Made by a program: the position numbers and the translations under genes | DNA from: Brevibacillus centrosporus | GTDB lineage: Bacteria; Bacillota; Bacilli; Brevibacillales; Brevibacillaceae | Assembly: GCF_003710815.1 (NCBI RefSeq) | Contig: NZ_RHHP01000011.1 | Location: forward strand, 38,376 to 102,375 | DNA: 64,000 bases | Direction: 5' to 3' | Shown: positions 26,729-35,780 of the stretch, piece by piece | How the letters are laid out: each line of letters starts with the position of its first letter | Position numbering within the stretch: the stretch's first letter is position 1 | Notes under the pieces: generated by a model | What the model saw: the letters and a program-made list of their open reading frames with translations, nothing else | What the model was told of the DNA's origin: nothing | Databases searched by the model: none

Positions 26729-27433
26729 TTAAAGGGCGACTAACTCTGCGAGCTTGGCCGCGACGTCTGCCATGGGCTCTTCTGCAGTGTTCAATCCGCT
26801 TCGTGATCCGAGCAAGGGACTGACTTCGCGGAGAGCTTCATATGTTGTATCATGCACAATCGGAACGAGCCGATCACCTGCAAGGAGTGCCGAAAGTTCT
26901 TTGTCGGCGATGCCCTCTGTTGGGAGGCGGCGTAGCAATGCAGGAGTCACAAGCACAATTCCAACTCGCGAGTTGGCCAAGCCTTTGTCAATAGAGCGAA
27001 GCAGCGGCATACCAAGGCCAACGTCTTTCTCGCTAAACCAGACGGAGACACCGTGTGACTCTAGCAGATCGTGCAACTCCTTGGCGGCTCCCTTCCTGTC
27101 GTCCCACGCATGGCAAAGGAAGACGTCACGAAGGTCAGGTTGTTTTGCTAGGGTTTCGACGCTGTTGCGGATTGGTGTTAATGACCGAATTTCTTCGGAC
27201 GTGTACAATAGAGCCGAACCTGCTCCTGACCAGCGCGGCTTTGAACTGCGGACGGAACCGCCGCCGCTGCTTCTGCCGCCCCCACTTGTCGGGGAAGTGG
27301 AGTAAGGCGAGGGCGAGTATGACATGTAGCCGCCACCACTACTATAGCGGCGATAACTCCCTCTGCATGCTGGGCAGTTGGCTGCGGCACTCGCCGAACG
27401 ATGTCCTTCTACTGGGGCTGTACATCTAGCCAT
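26729..27433 (-). CDS. TIR-domain protein with N-terminal Cys/His motif
   Basis: The product is 234 residues with GAGGAGG before the ATG. The N-terminus MARCTAPVEGHRSASAAANC-PAC has a C-H-C-x2-C arrangement that could bind zinc. A low-complexity Ser/Gly/Tyr linker (about 27-70) follows. The C-terminal TIR domain (about 100-234) has DVFLCHAWDD, the helix-strand ESHGVSVWFSEKDVGLG, SRVGIVLVTPALL and ADKELSALL, whose Glu is the expected NADase residue. Bacterial TIR proteins often deplete NAD+ on phage infection. No Thoeris or CBASS partner is adjacent. Confidence 0.87.
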   Translation of the reverse strand: MARCTAPVEGHRSASAAANCPACRGSYRRYSSGGGYMSYSPSPYSTSPTSGGGRSSGGGSVRSSKPRWSGAGSALLYTSEEIRSLTPIRNSVETLAKQPDLRDVFLCHAWDDRKGAAKELHDLLESHGVSVWFSEKDVGLGMPLLRSIDKGLANSRVGIVLVTPALLRRLPTEGIADKELSALLAGDRLVPIVHDTTYEALREVSPLLGSRSGLNTAEEPMADVAAKLAELVAL

Positions 27434-27623
27434 GTCTCTACCTCCTCTAAATAACTTGAATATTAAAACTATTGTATCATGTTTCCGTACATGTATCCTA
27501 TCTCCAGTCCCTCATTCCAGATGCTTTTTTCATTTCAGCAAATTCAACCAAAACGATGAGAATATCTTGAAACAACGCCCCAAGAAATCTACCACACGAC
27601 AAACTTCCAAGGAAGCGTTTTTC

Positions 27624-27798
27624 ATGAACAAACCTATCCATGTATATCAACTCGAAAATCGACCCTGCGACCGAGCGGCATCTGCTCTCCCTCATGCAGC
27701 GGCATCTCAAATTGACACTCGAACATGGCAACTGTCAAACTGATGTCAGCCGCCGCGCCGAGATCAATATGAAGGTGGTACTAGTTGGTGGCTTCTAG
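27624..27798 (+). pseudogene. small frameshifted coding remnant
   Basis: MNKPIHVYQL is read from 27624. After about 27652 the neighbouring frame gives KIDPATERHLLSLMQRHLKL and ends RRAEINMKVVLVGGF-stop. The two pieces join sensibly across one frameshift to give a ~57-residue helical protein. No family is recognised. Confidence 0.35.
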
Positions 27799-27905
27799 CC
27801 TTGGGGAAATCTTGTGCTCTGGCGGCTCCGGCAGGCTTAGGCATCGTGCATCAGGTGCTGGTGGGGGTAACCATCTCTCATAACCACATCCAAGCCAGTT
27901 GCTAG

Positions 27906-28019
27906 TCAACTACCTCCGTCTATCTCATGCCGTCTGGCTACCTGGCTCGCGTTTCCTGCTTCTTGTGCCTCTTGGATCAGTTGTTGTTTGAACTCGATTG
28001 GATAGCGTTTCCGTTGCAT
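27906..28019 (-). pseudogene. IS3-family transposase OrfA fragment
   Basis: MQRKRYPIEFKQQLIQEAQEA-GNASQVARRHEI is the N-terminal HTH of IS3/IS150-type OrfA. Coding ends abruptly after ~35 residues, and no OrfB or terminal repeats are visible. It is a scrap of an insertion sequence. Confidence 0.7.
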
Positions 28020-28107
28020 AAAAAATCCCCCTCTGTTCTTCTGATACCAGCTTAACAAGATAAGGGGGGTAGACTCAAATCCAATTTCGGGGCTTAAGAG
28101 TAAATAC

Positions 28108-28138
28108 AAAACCACTCTACGCACAGAGTGGTTTTTTC
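28108..28138 (+). terminator. hairpin with T run in a mobile-remnant gap
   Basis: AAAACCACTCT / AGAGTGGTTTT with a six-base loop and TTTTTT. It is probably left from a lost gene, since no intact plus-strand gene precedes it. The stretch 28139-28320 is otherwise empty. Confidence 0.65.
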
Positions 28139-28320
28139 TTAGGCCACATTGTTCCCTCTTAGAATCGAACCAGATTTGTAACTGAAGAGATCTACAATGA
28201 AGGCGAGTGGTTACACCCAAGCACACTTTATTTAAGTAAAGAAAATATGTCATTTTCCCTGCTTTGAATGATAAACTCAAAGAATAAGCTTATGAATCTG
28301 CTAATGACAGGGGTGGAGCT

Positions 28321-29091
28321 TTGGCAGATAAATTTACGGACATGGACGCGGTCATAAAGAAAATGCAAGAGGTTGTAGCGGCAAAGCGTGAACAAGATCC
28401 CAAATTTTACGCGAAGTATCCAATCAATCTCGGGACCTTAGCGGACGATCAAGCAGTACATGAGGTTACGAACAAATGGAGCCTGCCTGATGACTACGTG
28501 TACTTCCTGAAGCATTATGTCCCAGAGTCGGTGACCTGGAGTACGGACGAATATACCAATTTGGAAATTTACGGGGCAAAGGACCTTCTGAAGGGGCAAT
28601 GGGGATACAACTACAATCCAGTAACCCACGAGGATATTGTGGACTGACCGAGCAGTTATGTGGTGATTGCTTCAGACGAAGGCGACCCTTACTGCATCGA
28701 TCTTTCCAGAGGAGATACGGTCATTTATACGGCAGCGCACGGGATGGGCACATGGGATTTTTCCGTTGCCTGTGGCAATCTTGAGGAGTTTCTTCATAGT
28801 GTATTAGTACCGCGGGGCTTTGAGGAATGGGATACGAGCGGAGATGAACCGTACGAGTACTACAAAGTGTTTCTGACAGGTGAGGGCAGCGATAAGAAAA
28901 AAACGCTGCTGTTCATCAAGAAAATGTTCTCGTGCGATTTTTCACAAGCGAAGGCATATTTAGAGGCGGCTCCCTTACTCGTGTATAAAGGACTTGAGCC
29001 TGGTGCCGCGAAAACCGGGGAACAGCTAAAAAGCATCGGTGCTGAATATGAGGTGCGGAAAGTCAGCGTGGCCGAGTTTCTGTCGTCCTAG
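28321..29091 (+). pseudogene. SUKH (SMI1/KNR4) protein fused to an L7/L12-like domain, interrupted by one TGA
   Basis: The start is a TTG behind AGGGGTGGAG. The first 108 residues are the N-terminal half of a SUKH domain (WSLPDDYVYFLKHYVPESVTW). TGA at 28645-28647 falls exactly where the family has Trp (VDW-P-SSYVVIASDEGDPYCIDL), and the same frame then continues to 29091. This fits a single TGG-to-TGA change. The last ~70 residues (VFLTGEGSDKKKTLLFIKKMF... SIGAEYEVRKV) resemble the ribosomal L7/L12 C-terminal fold. SUKH proteins are often immunity proteins to polymorphic toxins; no toxin is adjacent. Confidence 0.75.
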
Positions 29092-29212
29092 CCGTTAGGA
29101 ATATACGCATGATGGACGCGGCAAGGGAGCGAGGATACCAGGGCGATATCCCCGAGCCATGTTCAGATGCTGCCTAATGCTTTGGCTTCTAGCGGGTGCT
29201 ACTCTTTTCTGA

Positions 29213-29587
29213 TCAAGGGAGATAAGAACCCACTACTTCGAATTTTTGCTCATTGTCTATGGTCATCACCTTTACTTCAATGACGTTGCCTTTTTGAAAA
29301 GTAGGGACATTTATGATGGGAATAAAGGTTTTTGCCACAGTAGAAATAACCTTGCCATCCGGCATCGAGACGGTTAGATCGAGCAAGACTTCTGGCTGAT
29401 CATCCATTTGTGCTTTGGTTTGCTGGATCGAGTTAATCACCGCTTGTGCGGACGTCCCTTGCTCGAGGATCGTTTTGCGCTGCGAATAGCGTTTCTTATT
29501 AGCCCCTAAGGTTTTGACTACAAATGCGACCGTCACTGCCGCCGTCAAACTTGAGAAGAGGACGAGTATGACAATGATAGTATTCAA
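29213..29587 (-). CDS. hypothetical single-span membrane protein
   Basis: The product is 124 residues from a TTG spaced 8 bases after GAGGTG; the upstream ATG at 29608 lacks an RBS. The N-terminal span (about 3-25, TIIVILVLFSSLTAAVTVAFVV) is followed by a basic helix and a beta-rich external or cytoplasmic domain (PEVLLDLTVSMPDGKVIST). No family is recognised. The gap upstream (29588-29949, ~360 bases) is very AT-rich and holds only the presumed mqo promoter region. Confidence 0.65.
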   Translation of the reverse strand: MNTIIVILVLFSSLTAAVTVAFVVKTLGANKKRYSQRKTILEQGTSAQAVINSIQQTKAQMDDQPEVLLDLTVSMPDGKVISTVAKTFIPIINVPTFQKGNVIEVKVMTIDNEQKFEVVGSYLP

Positions 29588-29949
29588 GGAAAGACACCTC
29601 GCTTTCATCTCTAAAATAAGTGGAAAAATAAAACAAAATTTCTACAATAAGCTTAAATCATCAACAAAATGAAATCTAGGCTTTGTGAAGATTCTGTTAA
29701 ATTATCGCGCAAATACAGCTTTTTCCTTATAAATACAAGAGAATCAAGACACGATATATGATTTTCTTGTATTTAAATAGTATATAATGACAAACATTTT
29801 ATTCTATAACTAATAGTGATACAATATGAATAAGGTTATAATTGATCTAAAACAAGGGGTGTGACGGTGTCTCACCCTGGCTTGCTGTGGAGCATAAAGC
29901 AGGAGCGCCTGCAACATTTCTTCAAATTATACTAGTTAGGACGGTTAAA

Positions 29950-31440
29950 ATGAGTAAAACAGACGTAATCTTAATTGGTGCCGGAATCATGAGTGCGACT
30001 TTAGGGTCACTGCTGAAAGAATTAGTACCAGATTGGGAAATTACAGTGTTTGAGAAGCTTGCAAAGGCAGGAGAGGAAAGTTCTAACGAATGGAATAATG
30101 CGGGAACAGGGCATGCTGCTCTGTGCGAGCTGAACTACACAAGCGAAAAGCCAGACGGATCGATAGATATTAAGAAAGCAATCAATATTAATGAACAGTT
30201 CCAACTCTCTAAACAGTTTTGGTCTTATCTTGTAAATAGCAAATTGATCAAGAATCCAGAGGACTTCATCATGCCACTGCCGCATATGAGCCTGGTTCAA
30301 GGTCAAAAAAATGTAGAGTTTTTAAAGAAACGTTTTGAAGCGATGTCTAAAAACCCTTTGTTCCAAGGTATGGAATTTTCCGATGACCCTGAAAAGCTGA
30401 AAGAGTGGCTCCCTCTCGTCATGCAAGGTCGTACCTCGAACGAGCCGATTGCAGCAACAAAAATTGACTCGGGTACAGATGTCAACTTTGGCGCTTTAAC
30501 ACGCATGCTGTTTGAACATCTGCAAACGAAGAACGTGAAAATCAACTACGGACACAGTGTGGATGATATTAAACGCACGAGCGACGGTTCGTGGGAATTG
30601 AAAGTGAAAAATGTGAATACTGGCAGCGTAGAGCGCCATACAGCAAAATTCGTCTTTATCGGAGGCGGAGGTGGAAGCCTGCATCTCCTGCAAAAGTCCG
30701 GTATTCCTGAAGGCAGACATATTGGTGGATTCCCTGTAAGCGGTCTATTTATGGTCTGTAAGAACCAGGAAATCGTTGAACAGCACCACGCAAAGGTATA
30801 CGGGAAAGCAAAAGTTGGCGCGCCGCCAATGTCTGTTCCGCATCTGGACACCCGTTATATCGACAACAAAAAATCGCTGCTGTTTGGACCGTTTGCCGGC
30901 TTCTCGCCGAAGTTCCTCAAAACGGGTTCCATGCTCGATTTGGTCACTTCCGTAAAACCGGATAACGTGTTGACCATGTTGGCAGCAGGTGCAAAAGAAA
31001 TGTCTTTGACCAAGTACCTGATTCAGCAAGTGATGCTCTCCAAAGAACAGCGCATGGAAGAGCTGCGCGAGTTTATCCCTGATGCGAAAAGCGAGGATTG
31101 GGATTTGGTCGTAGCCGGTCAGCGTGTTCAGGTTATCAAGGATACAGAAGCAGGCGGAAAAGGAACGCTTCAATTCGGTACAGAGGTCATTACAGCGGCT
31201 GATGGCTCGATTGCAGCATTGCTTGGTGCATCTCCGGGTGCTTCTACGGCCGTACACGTTATGCTCGAAGTAATCACCAAATGCTTCCCGCAGCAAATCA
31301 AATCGTGGGAACCAAAAATCAAAGAAATGATCCCTACCTATGGCGTGTCTCTCATGGAACACCCAGAGCTGATCGAAGAAATTCATACTTCAACAGGGCG
31401 CACGCTTGGTCTTACCAGAGAGCTTGCCCTCGTCAAGTAG
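29950..31440 (+). CDS. mqo: malate:quinone oxidoreductase
   Basis: The product is 496 residues from the ATG at 29950; the in-frame ATG at 29887 is less likely. The FAD-binding [19 protein letters not shown] near the N-terminus, [19 protein letters not shown] and the C-terminal [26 protein letters not shown] segment are typical of Mqo. It oxidises malate to oxaloacetate at the membrane and passes electrons to quinone. It is a single gene with its own terminator. Confidence 0.96.
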   Translation: MSKTDVILIGAGIMSATLGSLLKELVPDWEITVFEKLAKAGEESSNEWNNAGTGHAALCELNYTSEKPDGSIDIKKAININEQFQLSKQFWSYLVNSKLIKNPEDFIMPLPHMSLVQGQKNVEFLKKRFEAMSKNPLFQGMEFSDDPEKLKEWLPLVMQGRTSNEPIAATKIDSGTDVNFGALTRMLFEHLQTKNVKINYGHSVDDIKRTSDGSWELKVKNVNTGSVERHTAKFVFIGGGGGSLHLLQKSGIPEGRHIGGFPVSGLFMVCKNQEIVEQHHAKVYGKAKVGAPPMSVPHLDTRYIDNKKSLLFGPFAGFSPKFLKTGSMLDLVTSVKPDNVLTMLAAGAKEMSLTKYLIQQVMLSKEQRMEELREFIPDAKSEDWDLVVAGQRVQVIKDTEAGGKGTLQFGTEVITAADGSIAALLGASPGASTAVHVMLEVITKCFPQQIKSWEPKIKEMIPTYGVSLMEHPELIEEIHTSTGRTLGLTRELALVK

Positions 31441-31460
31441 AACGAACATATTGAAGATGA

Positions 31461-31510
31461 GATAAACGGCTTTCGCCCCCATCAGTCGGGACGAAGGCCG
31501 TTTATCTTTT
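31461..31510 (+). terminator. terminator after mqo
   Basis: GATAAACGGC / GCCGTTTATC with an inner CTTTCG / CGAAGG extension, then CTTTT. Confidence 0.88.
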
Positions 31511-31586
31511 ATACATCAACCAGATTTGCCTTTAGGGGCAAGTCTTTTTTATTTGTATGGCACATGCTAATCGTGTTGCGTTTGAA

Positions 31587-31608
31587 AATAATCGATATAT
31601 CGATTATT
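31587..31608 (+). promoter_or_regulatory. perfect 22-bp palindrome, probable PadR operator
   Basis: The half-site AATAATCGATA is repeated inverted without a gap around 31597/31598. A further TTCGATATA half-site follows at 31612-31620, just before the padR RBS. Position and symmetry fit an autoregulatory PadR-type operator. Confidence 0.65.
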
Positions 31609-31630
31609 ATTTTCGATATAACGGAGGAGG

Positions 31631-32101
31631 ATGAAAATGAGACGTCGGAGAGGGTTTGTCCAATTGGCCATCCTGCATTTGCTGAAAGAGGAATCCATGC
31701 ATGGCTACCAGATCATGAAGGAGCTGGAGGAACGATCTGATGGGGCGTATTCGGCAAGTGCCGGGACGATTTATCCTGCTCTTCAGGAAATGCTGGATCA
31801 ACACATGATTGAACTGGAATCAGGTGCAGATAAAAAAGTGTATTTCCTCAGCGAAAAAGGCAATGAGAGGCTGATGGAATTCGCGAACCAGGGGGAGGGG
31901 GACTTCTGGGTCGAGTGGAAGGAACGCATGGTCTGGAGGAATTCCGAGGAATCGCTACGGCTGAGAGCGGCGCTGGAGGGATGGGAAACACAGCTTAAAC
32001 GAACGATGAGACAAATACGTGGCAACCCGGAACGTGTCGAGGAGCTGATTTCGTTAATCGATGAAATGACCAATCGCTTAAAAAACCACAGGGATCAATA
32101 A
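31631..32101 (+). CDS. PadR-family transcriptional regulator
   Basis: The product is 156 residues with GGAGGAGG as RBS (ATG at 31631 or 31637). The PadR winged helix is clear: FVQLAILHLLKEESMHGYQIMKELEERSDGAYSASAGTIYPALQEML, then the wing KVYFLSEKGNERL. The C-terminal dimerisation helix includes LKRTMRQIRGNPERVEELI. It sits 11 bases before a heterodimeric ABC exporter, the LmrR-LmrCD type of arrangement, so it probably represses the exporter until a drug-like ligand binds. Confidence 0.92.
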   Translation: MKMRRRRGFVQLAILHLLKEESMHGYQIMKELEERSDGAYSASAGTIYPALQEMLDQHMIELESGADKKVYFLSEKGNERLMEFANQGEGDFWVEWKERMVWRNSEESLRLRAALEGWETQLKRTMRQIRGNPERVEELISLIDEMTNRLKNHRDQ

Positions 32102-32112
32102 GGGGAAGTATC

Positions 32113-33852
32113 ATGAATGCGATGAGAAAGCTGTTGCGATATCTCAAGCCATACGCGTTATTTGCCATAGTAGGGCCGTTTTTGATGTGTATTGAGGTAG
32201 CGATGGATCTGCTGCAGCCGACGATCATGCAGGAGATGATCGATATCGGGATTGCCAATCAAGATAACGGGTATGTGATCAAGCTCGGGGTGTTTATGCT
32301 GATCAGTGCGATTATCGGATTGATTGGAGGGGCAGGGAGCTCGATTTATGCCGCAAAAGCAGCTGTTAATTTTGCTACCGATATTCGGCAGGATGTGTTC
32401 AAGAAGACAGAGCAATTTTCCAATCAAAATACAGATACCTTTGGGACTGGCAAATTAATTACCATACTAACCAATGATATTGCGACCCTGCAGCAGGCTG
32501 TCATCATGACCTTGCGTGTCTTTGTACGGGGACCTCTGCTGTTTATCGGGTCGGTCGTGATCGTTTGGCTTACGGCACGAGAGCTGTTTCCGGTGTTGCT
32601 GGTGGCGATCCCTATTCTGATCGCTCTAATCTATTTCTTTACGGTCAGGTCAGGACAGCTGTTCTCCCACGTGCAGAAGGCGATGGACCAGGTGAATACC
32701 AAGCTTCAGGAAATGCTGGCAGGGATTCGGGTGATCAAGGCTTTTGATCGCCATGATTATGAGCAGAGCCATTTTCAAACCGCCAATGATTGGTTGATGA
32801 AACGGAACATGACAGCCGAAAAGCTGATTGTCACCCTGATGCCTCTCATGATGTTCATCGTCAATATCGGAATCGTGGCAGGTCTATGGATGGGTGTGAT
32901 CAAAGTAAGTGAAGGGACGCTTCAGATCGGGGTTATTTTAGCCTTTATCAACTACTTAAACATTATGTTGAACGGACTTGTGAGCAGCAGCAATGTCCTC
33001 ATGCAGATTGCACGCTCGTTTTCGTCCGCAGAACGGATTGTGCAGGTGTTTGATACAGAAATCGACATAACAGAGCGGGAACAGCCGATCGCCGGACCAG
33101 AACTACGCGGAGAAGTGGAGTTTCGAAATGTGGATTTCAGCTATAGCAAAAATGGAGAATACGTACTAAAGGACATCTCCTTTCAGGCTAAGGCTGGTCA
33201 AAAAATCGGGATTATTGGGTCTACCGGTTGTGGGAAATCAACGCTCGTCAAGCTGATTCCCCGTCTGTATGATCCGGATGCAGGGCATGTCCTCATCGAT
33301 GGGATCGACGTCAAGGATATGCCGTTGGAGAAGCTCCGTACCGCGATTGGATTTGTCCCGCAGAAGGCGACTCTGTTTTCAGGATCGATTGAGGATAATT
33401 TGCGTTTTGGGAAAGAAGAAGCTACAACGGATGACATGGAGCATGCCGCACAGGCAGCCGCGGCATCGGAATTCATTGATAGATTTGACGGAAGATTCGG
33501 GCATCAGCTTTTGCAAGGCGCAACGAATGTATCCGGCGGGCAAAAGCAAAGGCTGTCCATGGCACGGGCTTTTATCCGGGAACCAAAAATCTTGATTCTG
33601 GATGATTCGACCTCGGCGATCGATGCCTTGTCTGAAGCAGCTGTCCAACAGGCGCTGCGGGAGGCTTACACCGATTCGACCGTATTTATCATTTCCTCCA
33701 AAATATCCTCTATCATCGATGCGGATCAGATCCTGGTCATGGAGGATGGAAGGCTGGAAGCGAGCGGGACACACGAGACATTGCTTGCGACGAGCAAGGT
33801 ATACCGCGATATTTACACTTCGCAAAGCGGAAGGGAGGTTACGTACTCATGA
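32113..33852 (+). CDS. heterodimeric ABC exporter, degenerate-site subunit (BmrC/LmrC-like)
   Basis: The product is 579 residues: six membrane helices (about 1-320), then a nucleotide-binding domain with Walker A GSTGCGKST and signature NVSGGQKQR. Walker B ends LILDDSTSAID, with Asp where the catalytic Glu normally stands. This degenerate site is the hallmark of one half of asymmetric exporters such as BmrCD, LmrCD and TM287/288. It pairs with the next gene, which overlaps it by 4 bases. The likely role is multidrug efflux, with the substrate unknown. Confidence 0.93.
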   Translation: MNAMRKLLRYLKPYALFAIVGPFLMCIEVAMDLLQPTIMQEMIDIGIANQDNGYVIKLGVFMLISAIIGLIGGAGSSIYAAKAAVNFATDIRQDVFKKTEQFSNQNTDTFGTGKLITILTNDIATLQQAVIMTLRVFVRGPLLFIGSVVIVWLTARELFPVLLVAIPILIALIYFFTVRSGQLFSHVQKAMDQVNTKLQEMLAGIRVIKAFDRHDYEQSHFQTANDWLMKRNMTAEKLIVTLMPLMMFIVNIGIVAGLWMGVIKVSEGTLQIGVILAFINYLNIMLNGLVSSSNVLMQIARSFSSAERIVQVFDTEIDITEREQPIAGPELRGEVEFRNVDFSYSKNGEYVLKDISFQAKAGQKIGIIGSTGCGKSTLVKLIPRLYDPDAGHVLIDGIDVKDMPLEKLRTAIGFVPQKATLFSGSIEDNLRFGKEEATTDDMEHAAQAAAASEFIDRFDGRFGHQLLQGATNVSGGQKQRLSMARAFIREPKILILDDSTSAIDALSEAAVQQALREAYTDSTVFIISSKISSIIDADQILVMEDGRLEASGTHETLLATSKVYRDIYTSQSGREVTYS

Positions 33853-35702
33853 GCAAGCCTTCGTCAGCGTCTAATCCCAACATCATGAACCGGGCGAGGG
33901 GACCGATGGGCTTTAGTGGACCAGTGGTAAAAGCAAAGGATCGGAAGGGAACCATCAAACGGATTTGGCTGTACATGGAGAAGCAAAAAGCACAATTGGT
34001 AGCTTCAATTTTTTTTGTCATCATCTCTACGCTGCTGGGAATTCTCGGTCCCTATCTGATCGGAATAATCATGGACGAATACATCATACCGAGGGACATC
34101 GCAGGAACGATCAGACTTCTAGCTATCCTTGCGCTTGTCTACATCGCAACCGTGGTATTTACTTGGCTGCAAACGTTTATGATGGTTCGCGTATCGCTGC
34201 AAACGATTCGAAATTTGCGCCAGGATTTATTTGATAAATTTCAGACCTTATCCCTGCGCTTCTTTGACAGCCGCGCGCACGGCGATCTCATGAGCAGGGT
34301 AACGAATGACATTGATAGCTTAAATAATGCCCTTAGTCAGAGTGTTGTTCAAATATTTTCATCAGTTTTGATGGTTGTGGGAGTGGCGATTGCGATGTTT
34401 TCGCTCAATTGGCTCCTTGCCATCGTGACCCTGCTCGTGATCCCCATCATGATGCTAGCCTCGAAAAAGCTGATCACGTACAGCAGCAAGCACTTTAAGA
34501 AGAGACAAAAGGATCTGGGAGAGCTGAACGGATTTATCGAGGAGTCGATTTCGGGTAACGAAGTGATCACACTTTTCGGCAAAGAGGGGAAGTTTGACCG
34601 GGAATTTTCAGGCGTCAATGAACGATTGCGCCATTCGGCGATGGCGGCTGATACGGTCTCAGGATTCCTTGGTCCTGTGAACAATTTCATCAACAATCTT
34701 GGACTTGGTCTAGTGATTCTGGTCGGAGCAGTCCTGACGGTGAAGGGGATGGCTACCGTTGGGATTATTGCTGCCTTTGTGACCTACTCAAGGCAATTCT
34801 TTCGACCCATCAACCAGCTCTCCAATCTGTTTAATATGTTTCAATCGGCCATTGCTGGGGCGGAGCGCGTATTTGAGGTCATGGACGAGACACCGGATAT
34901 GGTTGATAAAAAGGATGCCATCGCAGTGGAGTCTTTTCGGGGCGATGTGGAATTCTCTCACGTTCACTTCGGCTATGAGAAGGGAAAACCGATCCTAAAG
35001 GACATCCATTTCGCGGTGAAGCCAGGACAGAAGGTCGCTCTTGTGGGGCCCACTGGTTCCGGAAAGACGACCATCATTAATCTCTTGATGAGGTTCTATG
35101 ATGTAACAGCTGGCGAGCTAAAAGTGGACGGCCGCGATATTCGCGATTATCAGCTTAGCGGACTGCGGAAAAAAATCGGTGTCGTGCTTCAGGATACGTT
35201 CCTGTTTTCCGGTACGATCATGGAGAATATTCGTTACGGACGTTTAGAGGCAACGGATGAGGAAGTCATCGCAGCAGCCAAAATGGCTTCGGCACACCAA
35301 TACATCAAGCATCTCCCTGATGGCTACCAGACGCGCATCACATCTGGTGGAGCCAACTTAAGTCAGGGGCAGCGTCAATTACTCGCCATCGCGAGAGCTA
35401 TCTTGGCCGATTCCGACATCTTGATTTTGGATGAGGCCACCTCGAGCATCGATACCAGCACAGAGATCGAGATTCAAAAGGGACTCAACCGCTTAACGGA
35501 GGGAAGAACAAGCTTTGTCATCGCTCACCGTTTGAAAACCATAGAAAATGCGGATCTGATCTTGGTCATTCACTTGGGGGAAATCATCGAGTCGGGTACC
35601 CATGAGGAGCTTTTGCAGAAAAAGGGCTTTTATTTCGAAATGTATCACAGCCAGTTTGCTCATCTGCAAAATGTGTCCGCTCAGGAAGCAGTCGAATCGT
35701 AG
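33849..35702 (+). CDS. heterodimeric ABC exporter, catalytic subunit (BmrD/LmrD-like)
   Basis: The product is 617 residues. A ~40-residue N-terminal extension precedes six membrane helices. The NBD has Walker A GPTGSGKTT, signature ANLSQGQRQL and Walker B ILILDEATSSID with the catalytic Glu present. It complements the degenerate partner encoded immediately upstream. The signature differs (LSQGQ against VSGGQ), which is also typical of the asymmetric pairs. It is the last gene of the padR operon and is followed by a terminator. Confidence 0.94.
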   Translation: MSKPSSASNPNIMNRARGPMGFSGPVVKAKDRKGTIKRIWLYMEKQKAQLVASIFFVIISTLLGILGPYLIGIIMDEYIIPRDIAGTIRLLAILALVYIATVVFTWLQTFMMVRVSLQTIRNLRQDLFDKFQTLSLRFFDSRAHGDLMSRVTNDIDSLNNALSQSVVQIFSSVLMVVGVAIAMFSLNWLLAIVTLLVIPIMMLASKKLITYSSKHFKKRQKDLGELNGFIEESISGNEVITLFGKEGKFDREFSGVNERLRHSAMAADTVSGFLGPVNNFINNLGLGLVILVGAVLTVKGMATVGIIAAFVTYSRQFFRPINQLSNLFNMFQSAIAGAERVFEVMDETPDMVDKKDAIAVESFRGDVEFSHVHFGYEKGKPILKDIHFAVKPGQKVALVGPTGSGKTTIINLLMRFYDVTAGELKVDGRDIRDYQLSGLRKKIGVVLQDTFLFSGTIMENIRYGRLEATDEEVIAAAKMASAHQYIKHLPDGYQTRITSGGANLSQGQRQLLAIARAILADSDILILDEATSSIDTSTEIEIQKGLNRLTEGRTSFVIAHRLKTIENADLILVIHLGEIIESGTHEELLQKKGFYFEMYHSQFAHLQNVSAQEAVES

Positions 35703-35708
35703 CAAAAA

Positions 35709-35752
35709 GAAAGCCGCTTTGCTCCATGACGGAGGACAAAGCGGCTTTCGCT
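35709..35752. terminator. bidirectional terminator between the ABC exporter and ahpF
   Basis: GAAAGCCGCTTTG / CAAAGCGGCTTTC, a 13-bp perfect stem between convergent genes, with a CTCCATGACGGAGGA-type inner loop. Confidence 0.9.
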
Positions 35753-35780
35753 GTTCTAATGGCGAAGCCAAATTTTCTAA

